Source: Dokdonella_A sp963834755
GTDB lineage: Bacteria; Pseudomonadota; Gammaproteobacteria; Xanthomonadales; Rhodanobacteraceae
DNA: 64,000 bases
NCBI GenBank assembly: GCA_963834755.1
Contig: CAWICQ010000009.1
Location: 620,001 to 684,000 of the forward strand
Direction: 5' to 3'
Notes under the pieces: generated by a model
Databases searched by the model: none
Told to the model about the DNA's origin: nothing
The model's input: only the letters and a program-made list of their open reading frames with translations
In this document: one piece after another, positions 9,301 through 18,035 of the stretch
How the letters are laid out: each line of letters starts with the position of its first letter
How positions within the stretch are numbered: position 1 is the stretch's first letter
Position numbers and translations under genes: made by a program

Positions 9301-9657
9301 GTGAGCGAGCATATTGCACACGTCACCGACGACCAGTTCGAGGACCACGTGCTGAAATCCTCCGATCCGGTCCTGGTCGATTTCTGGGCCGAATGGTGCG
9401 GGCCGTGCAAGATGATCGCGCCGATCCTGGACGATCTCGCGGCGAGCTATCAGGGTCGCCTCAAGGTCGCCAAGATAAATATCGATCACAATCAGAAAAC
9501 CCCGCGCAACTACAACGTGCGCGGCATCCCGACCTTGATGATCTTCAAGGACGGCAAGGTTCAGGCAACGCAGATCGGAGCCGTCAGCAAGAGTCAGCTG
9601 GCGCAGATGATCGACAAGGCGATTGCCGGCGCAGACGGTCGAAAGGCGATCGGCTGA
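9301..9657 (+). CDS. trxA: Thioredoxin
   Basis: Small cytoplasmic dithiol-disulfide oxidoreductase. It has 118 residues with the classical active site WAEWCGPCKM (Cys about 34 and 37), the cis-Pro loop RGIPTLMIF and the KVAKINIDHN strand. The start is GTG at 9301, preceded by GGAG with 7-base spacing. Compared with E. coli TrxA it has a short charged C-terminal extension (GADGRKAIG). It is followed by two strong hairpins and then rho, the conserved trxA-rho order of gammaproteobacteria. Confidence 0.97.
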   Translation: MSEHIAHVTDDQFEDHVLKSSDPVLVDFWAEWCGPCKMIAPILDDLAASYQGRLKVAKINIDHNQKTPRNYNVRGIPTLMIFKDGKVQATQIGAVSKSQLAQMIDKAIAGADGRKAIG

Positions 9658-9668
9658 ACCATTGAAAT

Positions 9669-9728
9669 GCCGCCGCCCGCCCGCATTGATGAATCAGCGG
9701 GCGGCGGCCGAAACGCTTGCGCGTTTCG
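9669..9728 (+). terminator. Double hairpin downstream of trxA
   Basis: There is a perfect 12-bp inverted repeat, GCCGCCGCCCGC (9669-9680) with GCGGGCGGCGGC (9697-9708), around a 16-base loop. It is followed directly by CGAAACGC (9709-9716), loop TTGC, GCGTTTCG (9721-9728). There is no T-run after either stem, so it may act as an RNA-stabilising structure, or as a pause site in the trxA-rho leader, rather than as a standard intrinsic terminator. Confidence 0.6.
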
Positions 9729-9888
9729 GATTCGTGAACGAAACATGATTCCGCCAGCTGTAGACGTGCGCGGGGCGCAGTGCTAAGTTAGATCAGCGCC
9801 TGGAGCGGCTCCGCTCCGCCCTCACGTTTCATACCCACTTCTTCTTCCCCCTCCAGCTACACCACAACGGCGCCCACGAGGTTTGCCC

Positions 9889-11538
9889 GTGTCCGAAAAC
9901 GAAAGCAATGAAGACGGCGGTGACGCCGTGGCCGATGGCCGTTCGCCCCGACAGAAACCGCAGCGTGCGCCTGCCGCCGAATCGGCCTCGCCGGAAAACA
10001 ATTCACCGGGCAACGTGCCGGCTGCCGAACCCCACGGCGACGGCGGCGACGGCAATCGCGCCACGCCCGCGCAGAACCCGCAGCAACCATCACAGCAACC
10101 GCAGTCGAACCAGTCCGGCGGCCAGCAACAGCAAGGCCGCGGCCGCGGACGGCGTGATCGTCGCGGACGGCACGGCGGCGGCGGTGGCGGCGGCGGCGGC
10201 GGCTACCAGCAGAATTACAACAACGTCGACGAAGAGTACGACGAGTCCAAGAACGGCGGCGGCAACGGTCCGCTGATCGATCTGAACGAACTGAAGCGCA
10301 AGAGCCCGGTCGAGCTGCTCGCGCTCGCCGAGAACCTCGGCATCCAGGAAGGCGTCGCGCGCGCGCGCAAGCAGGACATCGTGTTCCTGGTCCTGAAAGC
10401 GCATGCACGCGCCGGCGGCGGCATCTACGGCGAAGGCGTGCTCGAAATCCTGCAGGACGGCTTCGGCTTCCTGCGCGGTCCGGACGAGTCGTATCTCGCC
10501 GGTCCGGACGATATTTACGTCTCGCCTTCGCAGATCCGCCGCTTCAACCTGCGCACCGGCGACTACATCACCGGCCGCATCCGTCCGCCGAAGGAAGGCG
10601 AGCGTTATTTTGCGCTGCTCAAGGTCGACAACATCAACGGCGAACCGCCGGAGATGTCGAAGAACAAGATCCTGTTCGAAAACCTGACGCCGCTGTTTCC
10701 GCGCAAGGCGTTCCATCTCGAACGTGGCAACGGTTCTTCCGAAGACATCACCGGGCGCATCCTCGATCTGATCGCGCCGATCGGCAAAGGTCAGCGCGGA
10801 CTCATCGTCTCGCAGCCGAAAGCCGGCAAGACGATGATGCTGCAGAACGTCGCGCAGGCGATCGTGCACAACCATCCGGACGCGCACCTGATCATCCTCC
10901 TGATCGACGAGCGTCCCGAAGAAGTCACCGAGATGCAGCGCGGCGTGCGCGCCGAAGTCATCTCCTCGACGTTCGATGAGCCCGCCGTGCGTCACGTGCA
11001 GGTCGCCGAGATGGTGATCGAACGTGCCAAGCGCCTGGTCGAGCACAAGAAGGATGTCGTCATCCTGCTCGATTCGATCACGCGTCTTGCACGCGCCTAC
11101 AACACCGTGGTGCCGTCGTCCGGCAAGGTGCTGACCGGCGGTGTCGATGCGAACGCATTGCAGCGGCCGAAGCGTTTCTTCGGCGCCGCGCGCAACGTCG
11201 AGGAAGGCGGCTCGCTGACGATCATCGCGACCGCGCTGATCGACACCGGCTCGAAGATGGACGAGGTGATCTACGAAGAGTTCAAGGGCACCGGCAACAT
11301 GGAAGTGCACCTCGACCGTCGCATTTCCGAGAAGCGCGTCTATCCGTCGATCAACATCAATCGCTCGGGCACGCGCCGCGAGGAATTGCTGATCGAACCG
11401 GACCAGCTGCAGAAGATCTGGATCCTGCGCAAGCTCCTGCATCCGATGGACGAGCTCGCCGCGATGGAATTCATGCTCGACAAGATGAAGAACACGAAGA
11501 CCAACGACGAGTTCTTCGGATCGATGAAACGCGGCTGA
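9889..11538 (+). CDS. rho: Transcription termination factor Rho with a disordered N-terminal extension
   Basis: Hexameric RNA-dependent ATPase that ends transcription. The GTG at 9889 is chosen because GAGG lies 7 bases upstream; a TTG at 9883 is an alternative. The protein is about 549 residues against about 420 in E. coli. The extra part is residues 1-127, rich in Asn, Gln, Gly, Pro and Arg, with a ten-Gly run (residues 96-105) after GRGRRDRRGRHG. Then follow the Rho N-terminal domain (LIDLNELKRKSPVELL), the cold-shock-like RNA-binding domain (GFGFLRGPDESYL), Walker A QPKAGKT, Walker B DVVILLDSITRLARAY and the conserved C-terminus FFGSMKR. The coding sequence is intact. Confidence 0.97.
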   Translation: MSENESNEDGGDAVADGRSPRQKPQRAPAAESASPENNSPGNVPAAEPHGDGGDGNRATPAQNPQQPSQQPQSNQSGGQQQQGRGRGRRDRRGRHGGGGGGGGGGYQQNYNNVDEEYDESKNGGGNGPLIDLNELKRKSPVELLALAENLGIQEGVARARKQDIVFLVLKAHARAGGGIYGEGVLEILQDGFGFLRGPDESYLAGPDDIYVSPSQIRRFNLRTGDYITGRIRPPKEGERYFALLKVDNINGEPPEMSKNKILFENLTPLFPRKAFHLERGNGSSEDITGRILDLIAPIGKGQRGLIVSQPKAGKTMMLQNVAQAIVHNHPDAHLIILLIDERPEEVTEMQRGVRAEVISSTFDEPAVRHVQVAEMVIERAKRLVEHKKDVVILLDSITRLARAYNTVVPSSGKVLTGGVDANALQRPKRFFGAARNVEEGGSLTIIATALIDTGSKMDEVIYEEFKGTGNMEVHLDRRISEKRVYPSININRSGTRREELLIEPDQLQKIWILRKLLHPMDELAAMEFMLDKMKNTKTNDEFFGSMKRG

Positions 11539-11981
11539 TCTTTCGGCCCGCCGGCCACGCGGGGCGGGTATTGCCCAACCGCGGACTCCGGTGCAAAAGC
11601 AGCTCCGCGAGCGCCCGGTTTTTCCTTACGCAAATTAACAAAAACCCGTACAAATCAGGCCCTTCGGCGCGGCCGTCGAAAGCCGCGTGAAAGATGCGCG
11701 CCGTAGCCTTTGACCTGCGGTCCACACGAGGACTCCCCAGCCTCACTCCCCAAGAGGGACCGCGATTCCCCGGCCCGCCTATCCCCAGGCGGGCCGTTTA
11801 TTTTTGCGATCCGTACAGGACCGCTGCGACCTTCGAGCGAGCGTCGAGTTTCATCGGAATGCTTTCTTGAGAGTCCAACAGCGGCCATCCATGGCCGCAC
11901 TTTTCATGGACAGCACGCTTCGAAGACAAGTGTTCAGTGTGCCGAGAGCGCTGGCGACGATCGCCAGGGGATGAGACCTAT
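11539..11981. other. Intergenic region downstream of rho
   Basis: These 443 bases lie between rho (plus) and the convergent patatin gene (minus). The only clear element is the intrinsic terminator at 11771-11805. The 230 bases between the rho stop codon and that hairpin are long for a 3' UTR and could hide a small RNA, but no sigma70-like promoter is obvious. From 11806 to 11981 I see nothing I can support. Confidence 0.4.
11771..11805 (+). terminator. Intrinsic terminator after rho
   Basis: A perfect 10-bp stem, CGGCCCGCCT (11771-11780) and AGGCGGGCCG (11787-11796), surrounds an ATCCCC loop and is followed by TTTATTTTT (11797-11805). This is the textbook intrinsic terminator layout on the plus strand. 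It would end the trxA-rho transcript, or that of an unrecognised small RNA just upstream. Confidence 0.9.
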
Positions 11982-12980
11982 TTATCCGGGCAAGCGCGGG
12001 CGCGCGCGTGCTGCGGGCGGACGCCAGCGCGCGAGTGCTTCGCGCGTGCGTCGCCGACCGATCTCGATCAATTCGTCCGCGCGATGGAACTCGTAGAACG
12101 CACACGCGTTGCGCGGAATCGTGATCAAGAGATCCGGCGGTTCCGCGGCGATCTTCAGGCGCGTGATCGTTTCCTGCACCGTGTCGAGCGCGCGCGCGAG
12201 GAGCTCCAACGCGCCCGGCTCGCTCATCGCCGCGTTGCGCTCGCGCTTTTCCATCATGCTTTCGATGAACTCCGCGATGCGCGTGCGATAAGTCGCGCGC
12301 TGCACATCGGCCGGCGCCGGCTTGGCGGTTTCGGGCAGCATGTCGGGCGACGCCTGCCCGGCGGCACCGCGATCGGCGCTCGACTCGTCGGCGTTCTGCG
12401 CTCCATACATCGGCTCGGCCGGCGCGTTGATGTCGACGGCGATCGTACTGTCGGTGAGATCGCGCAACGTCGGCGACACCGGCAGCGGATTGAGCAGACC
12501 GCCGTCGACGAGGAGTCGCCCCTCGTGATGGTACGGGCGGAAGATCGTCGGAATCGCGATCGACGCGCGGATCGCATCGAACAGCGGACCCTGCGAGAAC
12601 CAGACTTCACGCTGCACATCGAGATCGACCGCGACGGCCGTGTACGGAATCGGCAGATCCTCGATGTTGGTCTCGCCGATCAGATCCTTGAGCACGCCGA
12701 TAATGCGATCGCCCTTGATGAAACCGCCGCCCGAAATCGTCCAGTCCAGCAGGCGCAGCACGTCCAGCCGCTGCAGCGGTCGCACCCAGTCGGTGAAGGT
12801 CTTGAGTTTGCCGGCCGCGTAGATGCCGCCGATCAGCGCGCCCATCGAACTGCCGGCAATCGAGCGGATCGAGAATCCGCGCGCCTCGAGCTCTTCGATC
12901 ACGCCGATGTGCGCATAGCCGCGCGCGCCGCCCGAGCCAAGCACCAGCGAGACCGTCAGCGGCGAAGGCGCGTCGTTCAC
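11982..12980 (-). CDS. Patatin-like phospholipase
   Basis: Ser/Asp-dyad lipid acyl hydrolase of the patatin/RssA type. From the GTG at 12980 it has 332 residues. Visible features are the oxyanion loop LGSGGARGYAHIG (about residues 12-24), nucleophile elbow GSSMG (about 41-45) and the DGG aspartate motif LLVDGGLLNPLPV (about 160-172). There is no signal peptide, so it is likely cytoplasmic or peripheral. The GTG overlaps the stop of the upstream WYL regulator as GTGA (12977-12980), which suggests coupled expression. The C-terminal 100 residues are variable and Arg-rich (RPPAARARPRLPG). The natural substrate is unknown. Confidence 0.85.
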   Translation of the reverse strand: MNDAPSPLTVSLVLGSGGARGYAHIGVIEELEARGFSIRSIAGSSMGALIGGIYAAGKLKTFTDWVRPLQRLDVLRLLDWTISGGGFIKGDRIIGVLKDLIGETNIEDLPIPYTAVAVDLDVQREVWFSQGPLFDAIRASIAIPTIFRPYHHEGRLLVDGGLLNPLPVSPTLRDLTDSTIAVDINAPAEPMYGAQNADESSADRGAAGQASPDMLPETAKPAPADVQRATYRTRIAEFIESMMEKRERNAAMSEPGALELLARALDTVQETITRLKIAAEPPDLLITIPRNACAFYEFHRADELIEIGRRRTREALARWRPPAARARPRLPG

Positions 12981-13957
12981 CGCGGTTCCTGATAGGCGCC
13001 GAGCGCGAGCTGGAGCATGATCTTCATTTCTTCGCGCAGTGATACCGGCGCGACGATTTCGGCGTCCGGACCGTACTTCAAGATGTCCATCAGCAGCTCG
13101 CGCGAGTTCGAATATGGGAGTTTGAGCTCGAAACGTCCGTCGGGCAGCCACGTGCCCTGCTGCTGCGAGTGCCAGTGTTCGTCGGCGACCCAGCGCGCGG
13201 CGTGCGAAGAAAAACGGATCGTGGCCCAGGCTTTGGGCTGACCCGAAAAGATGCCGTAGCTCGAAGCGAGGTGCGCGTCGAGCTCGCCGGCCTCGCGGTC
13301 GAGCGCGCTCTCGTCGAGCAGCTCCGGATCACGGATGCGGTCGAGCGCGAAACTGCGCAGCGCGTCGCGCGCGTGATCCCACGCGTCGAGATACCAGTTG
13401 TCGCGATAGTGCGCGAGCCGCTGCGGCGACGCGACGCGTTCGGTCAGCGCATCCGTGGAGCGCGCGCGATAGCGGAATTTCAGCCGCTGACGATTGAGCA
13501 GCGCACTGGCGACCGTGCGGAAAGCCGCCTGATCGAGCCTGCGCGCGCCGCTGGAAATCACGCGGATGCGATCGATCGGCAGTGCGCGCCCGCTGGCGTG
13601 ATCGGACAGCAAACGTTCGATGCGCGCGCGGAACGGCGCGAGCGCGCCGGCGAGAACACCGGGATCCGAGCGGCCGAGCAGCTCGTTCAGCGCGAGCAGC
13701 GCCGCGAGCTCCTCGCTGGTCAGCCAGAGACCCGGCAACTCGAAACGCTCGGCCTCGTCCGCGGCGTAGCGCACCGAGGTTTCTTCGCCCTCGCCGCTTT
13801 CGATCGGCGCGCCGAGCGCATCGCGCAGAAATGCGATGTCGCGGTACAACGTCGCGCGCGAGCAGCCGAGCTCGTCCTTGAGATGCTGCAGCGACACCGG
13901 GTAACGCGCACCCTTGAGCAGCCGGTGCAGGGTCAGGATGCGTTCGTAGCGGTCCAT
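12977..13957 (-). CDS. HTH-WYL transcriptional regulator
   Basis: Helix-turn-helix regulator with a WYL ligand-sensing domain. It has 326 residues. The N-terminal HTH_11-type domain (YERILTLHRLLKG, then CSRATLYRDIAFLRDAL) occupies about the first 55 residues. The WYL core carries DNWYLDAWDHARDALRSFALDRI (positions 13312-13380 region), and a WCX-like C-terminal dimer domain follows. These proteins bind nucleic acids or nucleotides and control DNA-damage, phage-defence or metabolic genes. Coupling to a patatin gene suggests it controls that gene, which is an inference. Confidence 0.85.
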   Translation of the reverse strand: MDRYERILTLHRLLKGARYPVSLQHLKDELGCSRATLYRDIAFLRDALGAPIESGEGEETSVRYAADEAERFELPGLWLTSEELAALLALNELLGRSDPGVLAGALAPFRARIERLLSDHASGRALPIDRIRVISSGARRLDQAAFRTVASALLNRQRLKFRYRARSTDALTERVASPQRLAHYRDNWYLDAWDHARDALRSFALDRIRDPELLDESALDREAGELDAHLASSYGIFSGQPKAWATIRFSSHAARWVADEHWHSQQQGTWLPDGRFELKLPYSNSRELLMDILKYGPDAEIVAPVSLREEMKIMLQLALGAYQEPR

Positions 13958-14005
13958 CGCCGTATTGTGCCCAAAATGTCCTGCCCAAAATGCCGGCGCG
14001 ACCGC

Positions 14006-14855
14006 TCAACGCGGCGGATGGGTCATGACCTCCTCGTCTTCGATCGCGTTGCGCCGCGCCTGTTCCTGATCCGCATGCCATTTCTTGGTGAATTGCTCGG
14101 CGCCGCCCTTGTCCTTGCCCAACTTGTCGACCAGCTTCAACGACCAGGCCGGTGGCTCTGCCGGATTCTGGGGGCTCGCGGTTTGTCCGATCACGGCGCC
14201 GATCTCGGTCAGCGCCTTCAGCCCGATCAGGACGTAAAGGATGCCGAGCGGCGAGTGGGTGGCCGCCATCGCCATCATGCCGAAGATGATCGCGAGATGA
14301 AGCACGATGACACGGCCCATGCGCGACTCCACGTAAGTCGCGCATCCAGGCGAAGCTGCGCGAGCGGATGGTGAAGAGATCGGCGACGAGTTCGAGCCCG
14401 AGCATCACCGAAATGGCCAGTACGCCGTGCCCGATCTGCACGAACGACACTTGCCATCTCGGGTCGTCCGGGAAGTTCTGCGAAAGTATCAGCGCGATCG
14501 CGCCGACGAAGATGCCGTGCGCAAAGGTGAACAGGAACGCCATCGCCGCGTATTCGCCGAGCAGCCCGGACTTGACCGTCTGACCGTTGACCTGGACGCC
14601 GATCTGTCCGCCGCGCCAATAACCGCGCTTTTGCGTCAGCCACCGATGCACCGCGATGCGCACGCAGGTGCAGACCGCGATCAGCAGGTTTTCGAACCAG
14701 TACAGCACCAGAACGTTGGTCACCGACCAGCCGAAGCGCAGCACGCCGAGGATCGGCACGGCGTTGATCAGAAGAACGGTCAGGATGCCGCGCAGTCGCG
14801 CGCCGAAGTACGAGACGCTTTGCGCCGGCGGCGCATTGGGCGTCGATAGGTCCAT
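14006..14855 (-). CDS. DUF6498-like polytopic membrane protein, frameshifted
   Basis: Predicted inner-membrane protein of unknown function, about 282 residues when joined. Several hydrophobic helices are seen: GILTVLLINAVPILGVL, TNVLVLYWFENLLIAV, AAMAFLFTFAHGIFVGAIAL, VLAISVMLGLELV, and, after the shift, VIVLHLAIIFGMMAMA and LGILYVLIGLKALTEIG. The ATG at 14855 has a GGGAGG ribosome site. An extra A in the plus strand at 14335-14336 (minus GAC-T-TAC) breaks the frame. Removing it gives FAWMRDYVESRMGRVIVLH, which reads smoothly. Resemblance to DUF6498 is from memory of the family and should be tested. Confidence 0.65.
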
Positions 14856-14972
14856 GGCCGATCCCTCCCACGGTTTCGGACGCCTCATGGTAGCTCCAAC
14901 CGCGTTCGGCCAGCGATGCATCCGCTACCATGTCCGACCATAGCCCGAAAAATCGGGAACCGACGCCGACCC

Positions 14973-17900
14973 GTGCCGCACGCCCATCTCGATCTCAACA
15001 AGCCGACCGGCGACAGCGTCAAGACGACGACCTGCTACATGTGCGCGTGCCGCTGCGGCATCCGCGTGCACCTGAAGGACGGCCGCGTCCGCTACATCGA
15101 CGGCAATCCGCAGCATCCGGTCAATCGCGGCGTGATCTGCGCGAAGGGCTCGGCCGGCATCATGCAGCACTATTCGCCCGCACGGCTTTCGAAGCCGCTA
15201 TTGCGCGTCGGCGAGCGCGGCGCCGGCGAGTTTCGCGAGATCGAATGGGACGAAGCGCTCGCGCTCGCGGCGCAATGGCTCGGCGACATCCGAAAGCGCA
15301 ATCCCGATGAACTCGCGTTCTTCACCGGCCGCGACCAGTCGCAAGCGCTGACCGGCTGGTGGGCGCAACAATTCGGCACCATCAACTACGCCGCGCACGG
15401 CGGCTTCTGCTCGGTCAACATGGCCGCCGCCGGCATGTACACGCTCGGCGGCAGCTTCTGGGAATTCGGCGAGCCGGACTGGGCGCTGACGAAATACCTG
15501 ATGTTGTGGGGCGTCGCCGAGGATCACGATTCAAATCCGATCAAGCTCGGCCTCGGCGAATTGAAAGCGCGCGGCGCGAAGATCGTCGTCGTCAATCCGG
15601 TGCGAACGGGCTATGGCGCGATCGCGGACGAATGGGTACCGGTCAATCCCGGCACCGACGGATTGCTCGCCGGTGCGTTGATCCATGAATTGCTGCGGAC
15701 GGATCGCGTCGATCTCCACTATCTGGTGCGCTACACGAATGCGCATCATCTGGTGATTCGCGCGCCCGGCGCGGCCGATGACGGATTGATCGCGCGCGAC
15801 TCGCAGGGCCATCCGCTTTGTGCGTCGCGCTCTCATCGGCGTCGTCCCGGCGAAGCGGAAGGCGTGCGCGGCGACGATGCGGACAACCACCATCAAGGCG
15901 ACGCGTATCAACGCGCTGCGGCGCGTTACCGAATCATCGACGCATCCAGCATCGACATCGAACCACTCATCGTCGGCGAATACACACTCGCCGACGGACG
16001 CAACGCAATCCCCGCGTTCCAGCTTTTTGCCGAACGCTATCTCGCCGACGACTATGCACCGGATCGCATCGCCGCAACCTGCGGCGTCTCGGCCGACACG
16101 ATCCGTCGCCTCGCGCGCGAGCTCGCCGACACCGCATTCGATCAAGCGATCCGCTTGCCGCAGAAATGGAGCGATGCTCACGGTCGCGAACACGCGGAAA
16201 TGATCGGCCGGCCCGTATCGATGCATGCAATGCGCGGCATCTCCGCGCATTCGAACGGCTTTCATACCTGTCGCGCGCTGCATCTTCTGCAGATGCTGCT
16301 CGGCGCGATCGACACGCCCGGCAGCTTCCGTTACCAGCCGCCGTATCCGAAACCGGCGCCGCCGGGGAATCGTCCCGGCAAGACGCGCAAGTCGAACGGC
16401 GTGCTCGACGCGGGTCCGCTCGGTTACGTGCACGCGCCCGAGGATCTCCTCGTCGACGCCGACGGCAAGCCGCGCCGCATCGACAAGGCGTTCTCGTGGG
16501 AACACCCGTTCGCCGCGCACGGCATGCTGCAGAGCGTGATCCGCAACGCGTGGGCCGGCGACCCCTACCGCATCGACACGCTGCTGCTGTTCATGGCCAA
16601 CATGGGCTGGAACTCGGCGATGAACACGACCGAGACGCGACGCATGCTTTGCGATCGCGACGTGGCGACCGGCAACTACCGCATTCCGCACATCATCTAC
16701 GCCGACGCATACGCATCGGAAACCGTTGCGTTCGCCGATCTCGTGCTGCCGGACACGACGTATCTCGAACGTCACGATTGCATCAGCCTGCTCGATCGTC
16801 CGATCTCCGACGCCGACGGCGCCGCCGATGCGATCCGCCAACCGGTGGTCGCGCTCGAACGCGAAAAGACCGGCCGCGACGTGCGCGCGTTTCAGGATGT
16901 GTTGCTCGATCTCGGCGTGCGGCTCGGTCTGCCCGGGCTCATCGACGACGACGGCCGCGCAAAATATCCGCGTGGATACGCGCAATACATCGTCGAGCAC
17001 GAGCGATCGCCGGGCGTCGGCCTGCTCGCCGGCTGGCGCGGCCGTGATGGAAACGCGGCCGGAATCGGCACGCCGAATCAGGGTCAGCTCGCGCGTTACA
17101 TCGAGAACGGATGTCACTGGCGCCGCGAAGTGCCCGCCGCGGCCCGCTATTACAAGATGGCGAATCGCGATTATCTCGAATGGGCGAAGTCGCTCGGCTT
17201 TGTCGCCTCGACGGCGCCGATCACATTGCAGTTCTACGCGGAATCGCTGCAGCGGTTTCGACTCGCGGCACAAGGCCACGGCGCAACGCGACCGTCCGCG
17301 CATGATCGCGCCCGCGTCGAACGCTACTTCGATCCGCTGCCGTTCTGGTACGCGTCGCTCGAAGACGACGATCTTGTGCGCGCGTCACCGAAACACACTG
17401 CAACCTTGCACCAACGCACCCCTTCTCCCCTTGCGGGAGAAGGCTGGGATGAGGGGTTGGCGCCGAAGGCGCCGTCGCTGCACACGCCTGCTTCGCAGGC
17501 GTCACCCTCGCCTGCATCCTCTCCCATCAAGGGAGAGGACTTGAGAGCATTTCCGCTTTGCGCCATCACGCAGCGCCCCATGTTCATGTACCACGCATGG
17601 GGCTCGCAGAACCGCTGGCTGCGCCAGATTGCCGCGCGCAACGTGCTTTACGTCCATCCACAAACCGCGCGCGACGCCGAGATCGGTGACGGCGACTGGA
17701 TCTGGATCGTCGCGCCGCGCGGACGCATCCGCGTGCAGGCGCGAACGCATGCGGCGACCGCGCCGGGCACCGTGTGGACCTGGAATGCGATCGGCAAACG
17801 CAAGGGCGCGTGGAAGCTCGCGCCCGGCGCGCCGGAGTTTCACGACGGATTCCTGTTGAATCACCTGATCGACGAGTTGCTCCCGCCCGACGCGGATGGT

Positions 17901-18035
17901 GCACGGCGCGCGAATGCGGATCCTGTCACCGGCCAGGCCGCATGGTTTGATCTGCGCGTGCGCATCGAGCGCGACGACGAATCGCAGGCGCCCGGGCATC
18001 GGATCGAAGTCATCGCCGGAGTAGTCGCTCCATGA
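14973..18035 (+). CDS. soeA: Molybdopterin oxidoreductase catalytic subunit, SoeA-like (sulfite dehydrogenase candidate)
   Basis: Large molybdo-bis(MGD) subunit of a DMSO-reductase-family complex. It has 1020 residues from the GTG at 14973, chosen because TTTCYMCACRCGI then falls near residue 20 with no plausible export signal. The Cys set CYMCACRCG plus VICAKGSAG binds a [4Fe-4S] cluster. The region HGGFCSVNMAAAG probably supplies the Mo ligand. The size, the following FeS and NrfD-type subunits, and the lack of a Tat signal fit cytoplasmic SoeA, which oxidises sulfite to sulfate. A close relative acting on another substrate is possible. Residues about 817-856 come from a palindromic repeat read in frame. 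The stop overlaps the transporter ATG (18032-18035). Confidence 0.75.
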   Translation: MPHAHLDLNKPTGDSVKTTTCYMCACRCGIRVHLKDGRVRYIDGNPQHPVNRGVICAKGSAGIMQHYSPARLSKPLLRVGERGAGEFREIEWDEALALAAQWLGDIRKRNPDELAFFTGRDQSQALTGWWAQQFGTINYAAHGGFCSVNMAAAGMYTLGGSFWEFGEPDWALTKYLMLWGVAEDHDSNPIKLGLGELKARGAKIVVVNPVRTGYGAIADEWVPVNPGTDGLLAGALIHELLRTDRVDLHYLVRYTNAHHLVIRAPGAADDGLIARDSQGHPLCASRSHRRRPGEAEGVRGDDADNHHQGDAYQRAAARYRIIDASSIDIEPLIVGEYTLADGRNAIPAFQLFAERYLADDYAPDRIAATCGVSADTIRRLARELADTAFDQAIRLPQKWSDAHGREHAEMIGRPVSMHAMRGISAHSNGFHTCRALHLLQMLLGAIDTPGSFRYQPPYPKPAPPGNRPGKTRKSNGVLDAGPLGYVHAPEDLLVDADGKPRRIDKAFSWEHPFAAHGMLQSVIRNAWAGDPYRIDTLLLFMANMGWNSAMNTTETRRMLCDRDVATGNYRIPHIIYADAYASETVAFADLVLPDTTYLERHDCISLLDRPISDADGAADAIRQPVVALEREKTGRDVRAFQDVLLDLGVRLGLPGLIDDDGRAKYPRGYAQYIVEHERSPGVGLLAGWRGRDGNAAGIGTPNQGQLARYIENGCHWRREVPAAARYYKMANRDYLEWAKSLGFVASTAPITLQFYAESLQRFRLAAQGHGATRPSAHDRARVERYFDPLPFWYASLEDDDLVRASPKHTATLHQRTPSPLAGEGWDEGLAPKAPSLHTPASQASPSPASSPIKGEDLRAFPLCAITQRPMFMYHAWGSQNRWLRQIAARNVLYVHPQTARDAEIGDGDWIWIVAPRGRIRVQARTHAATAPGTVWTWNAIGKRKGAWKLAPGAPEFHDGFLLNHLIDELLPPDADGARRANADPVTGQAAWFDLRVRIERDDESQAPGHRIEVIAGVVAP
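17421..17538. repeat. Palindromic repeat cluster read in frame inside the molybdoenzyme gene
   Basis: Four hairpins lie in 118 bases: CCTTCTCCC/GGGAGAAGG (17421-17429, 17435-17443), GGCGCC/GGCGCC (17459-17464, 17468-17473), CGCCTGC/GCAGGCG (17485-17491, 17495-17501) and CCTCTCCC/GGGAGAGG (17518-17525, 17531-17538). The outer pair belongs to the same family as the extragenic copies at 35.9 and 62.1 kb. The stretch encodes a Pro/Ser/Ala-rich peptide (RTPSPLAGEGWDEGL...) unlike the flanking enzyme sequence. Confidence 0.85.

Noticed and set aside
10090..11442. Long open frame antisense to rho
   Set aside because: It mirrors the rho codons and has no recognisable motif; rho itself is certain.
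15811..15930. A second in-frame repeat insertion in the molybdoenzyme (CCCGGCGAAGCGG region)
   Set aside because: The local sequence looks unlike typical enzyme sequence (Arg/His/Asp-rich) and has a faint likeness to the CGTCCCGG repeat, but no convincing hairpin arms were found.
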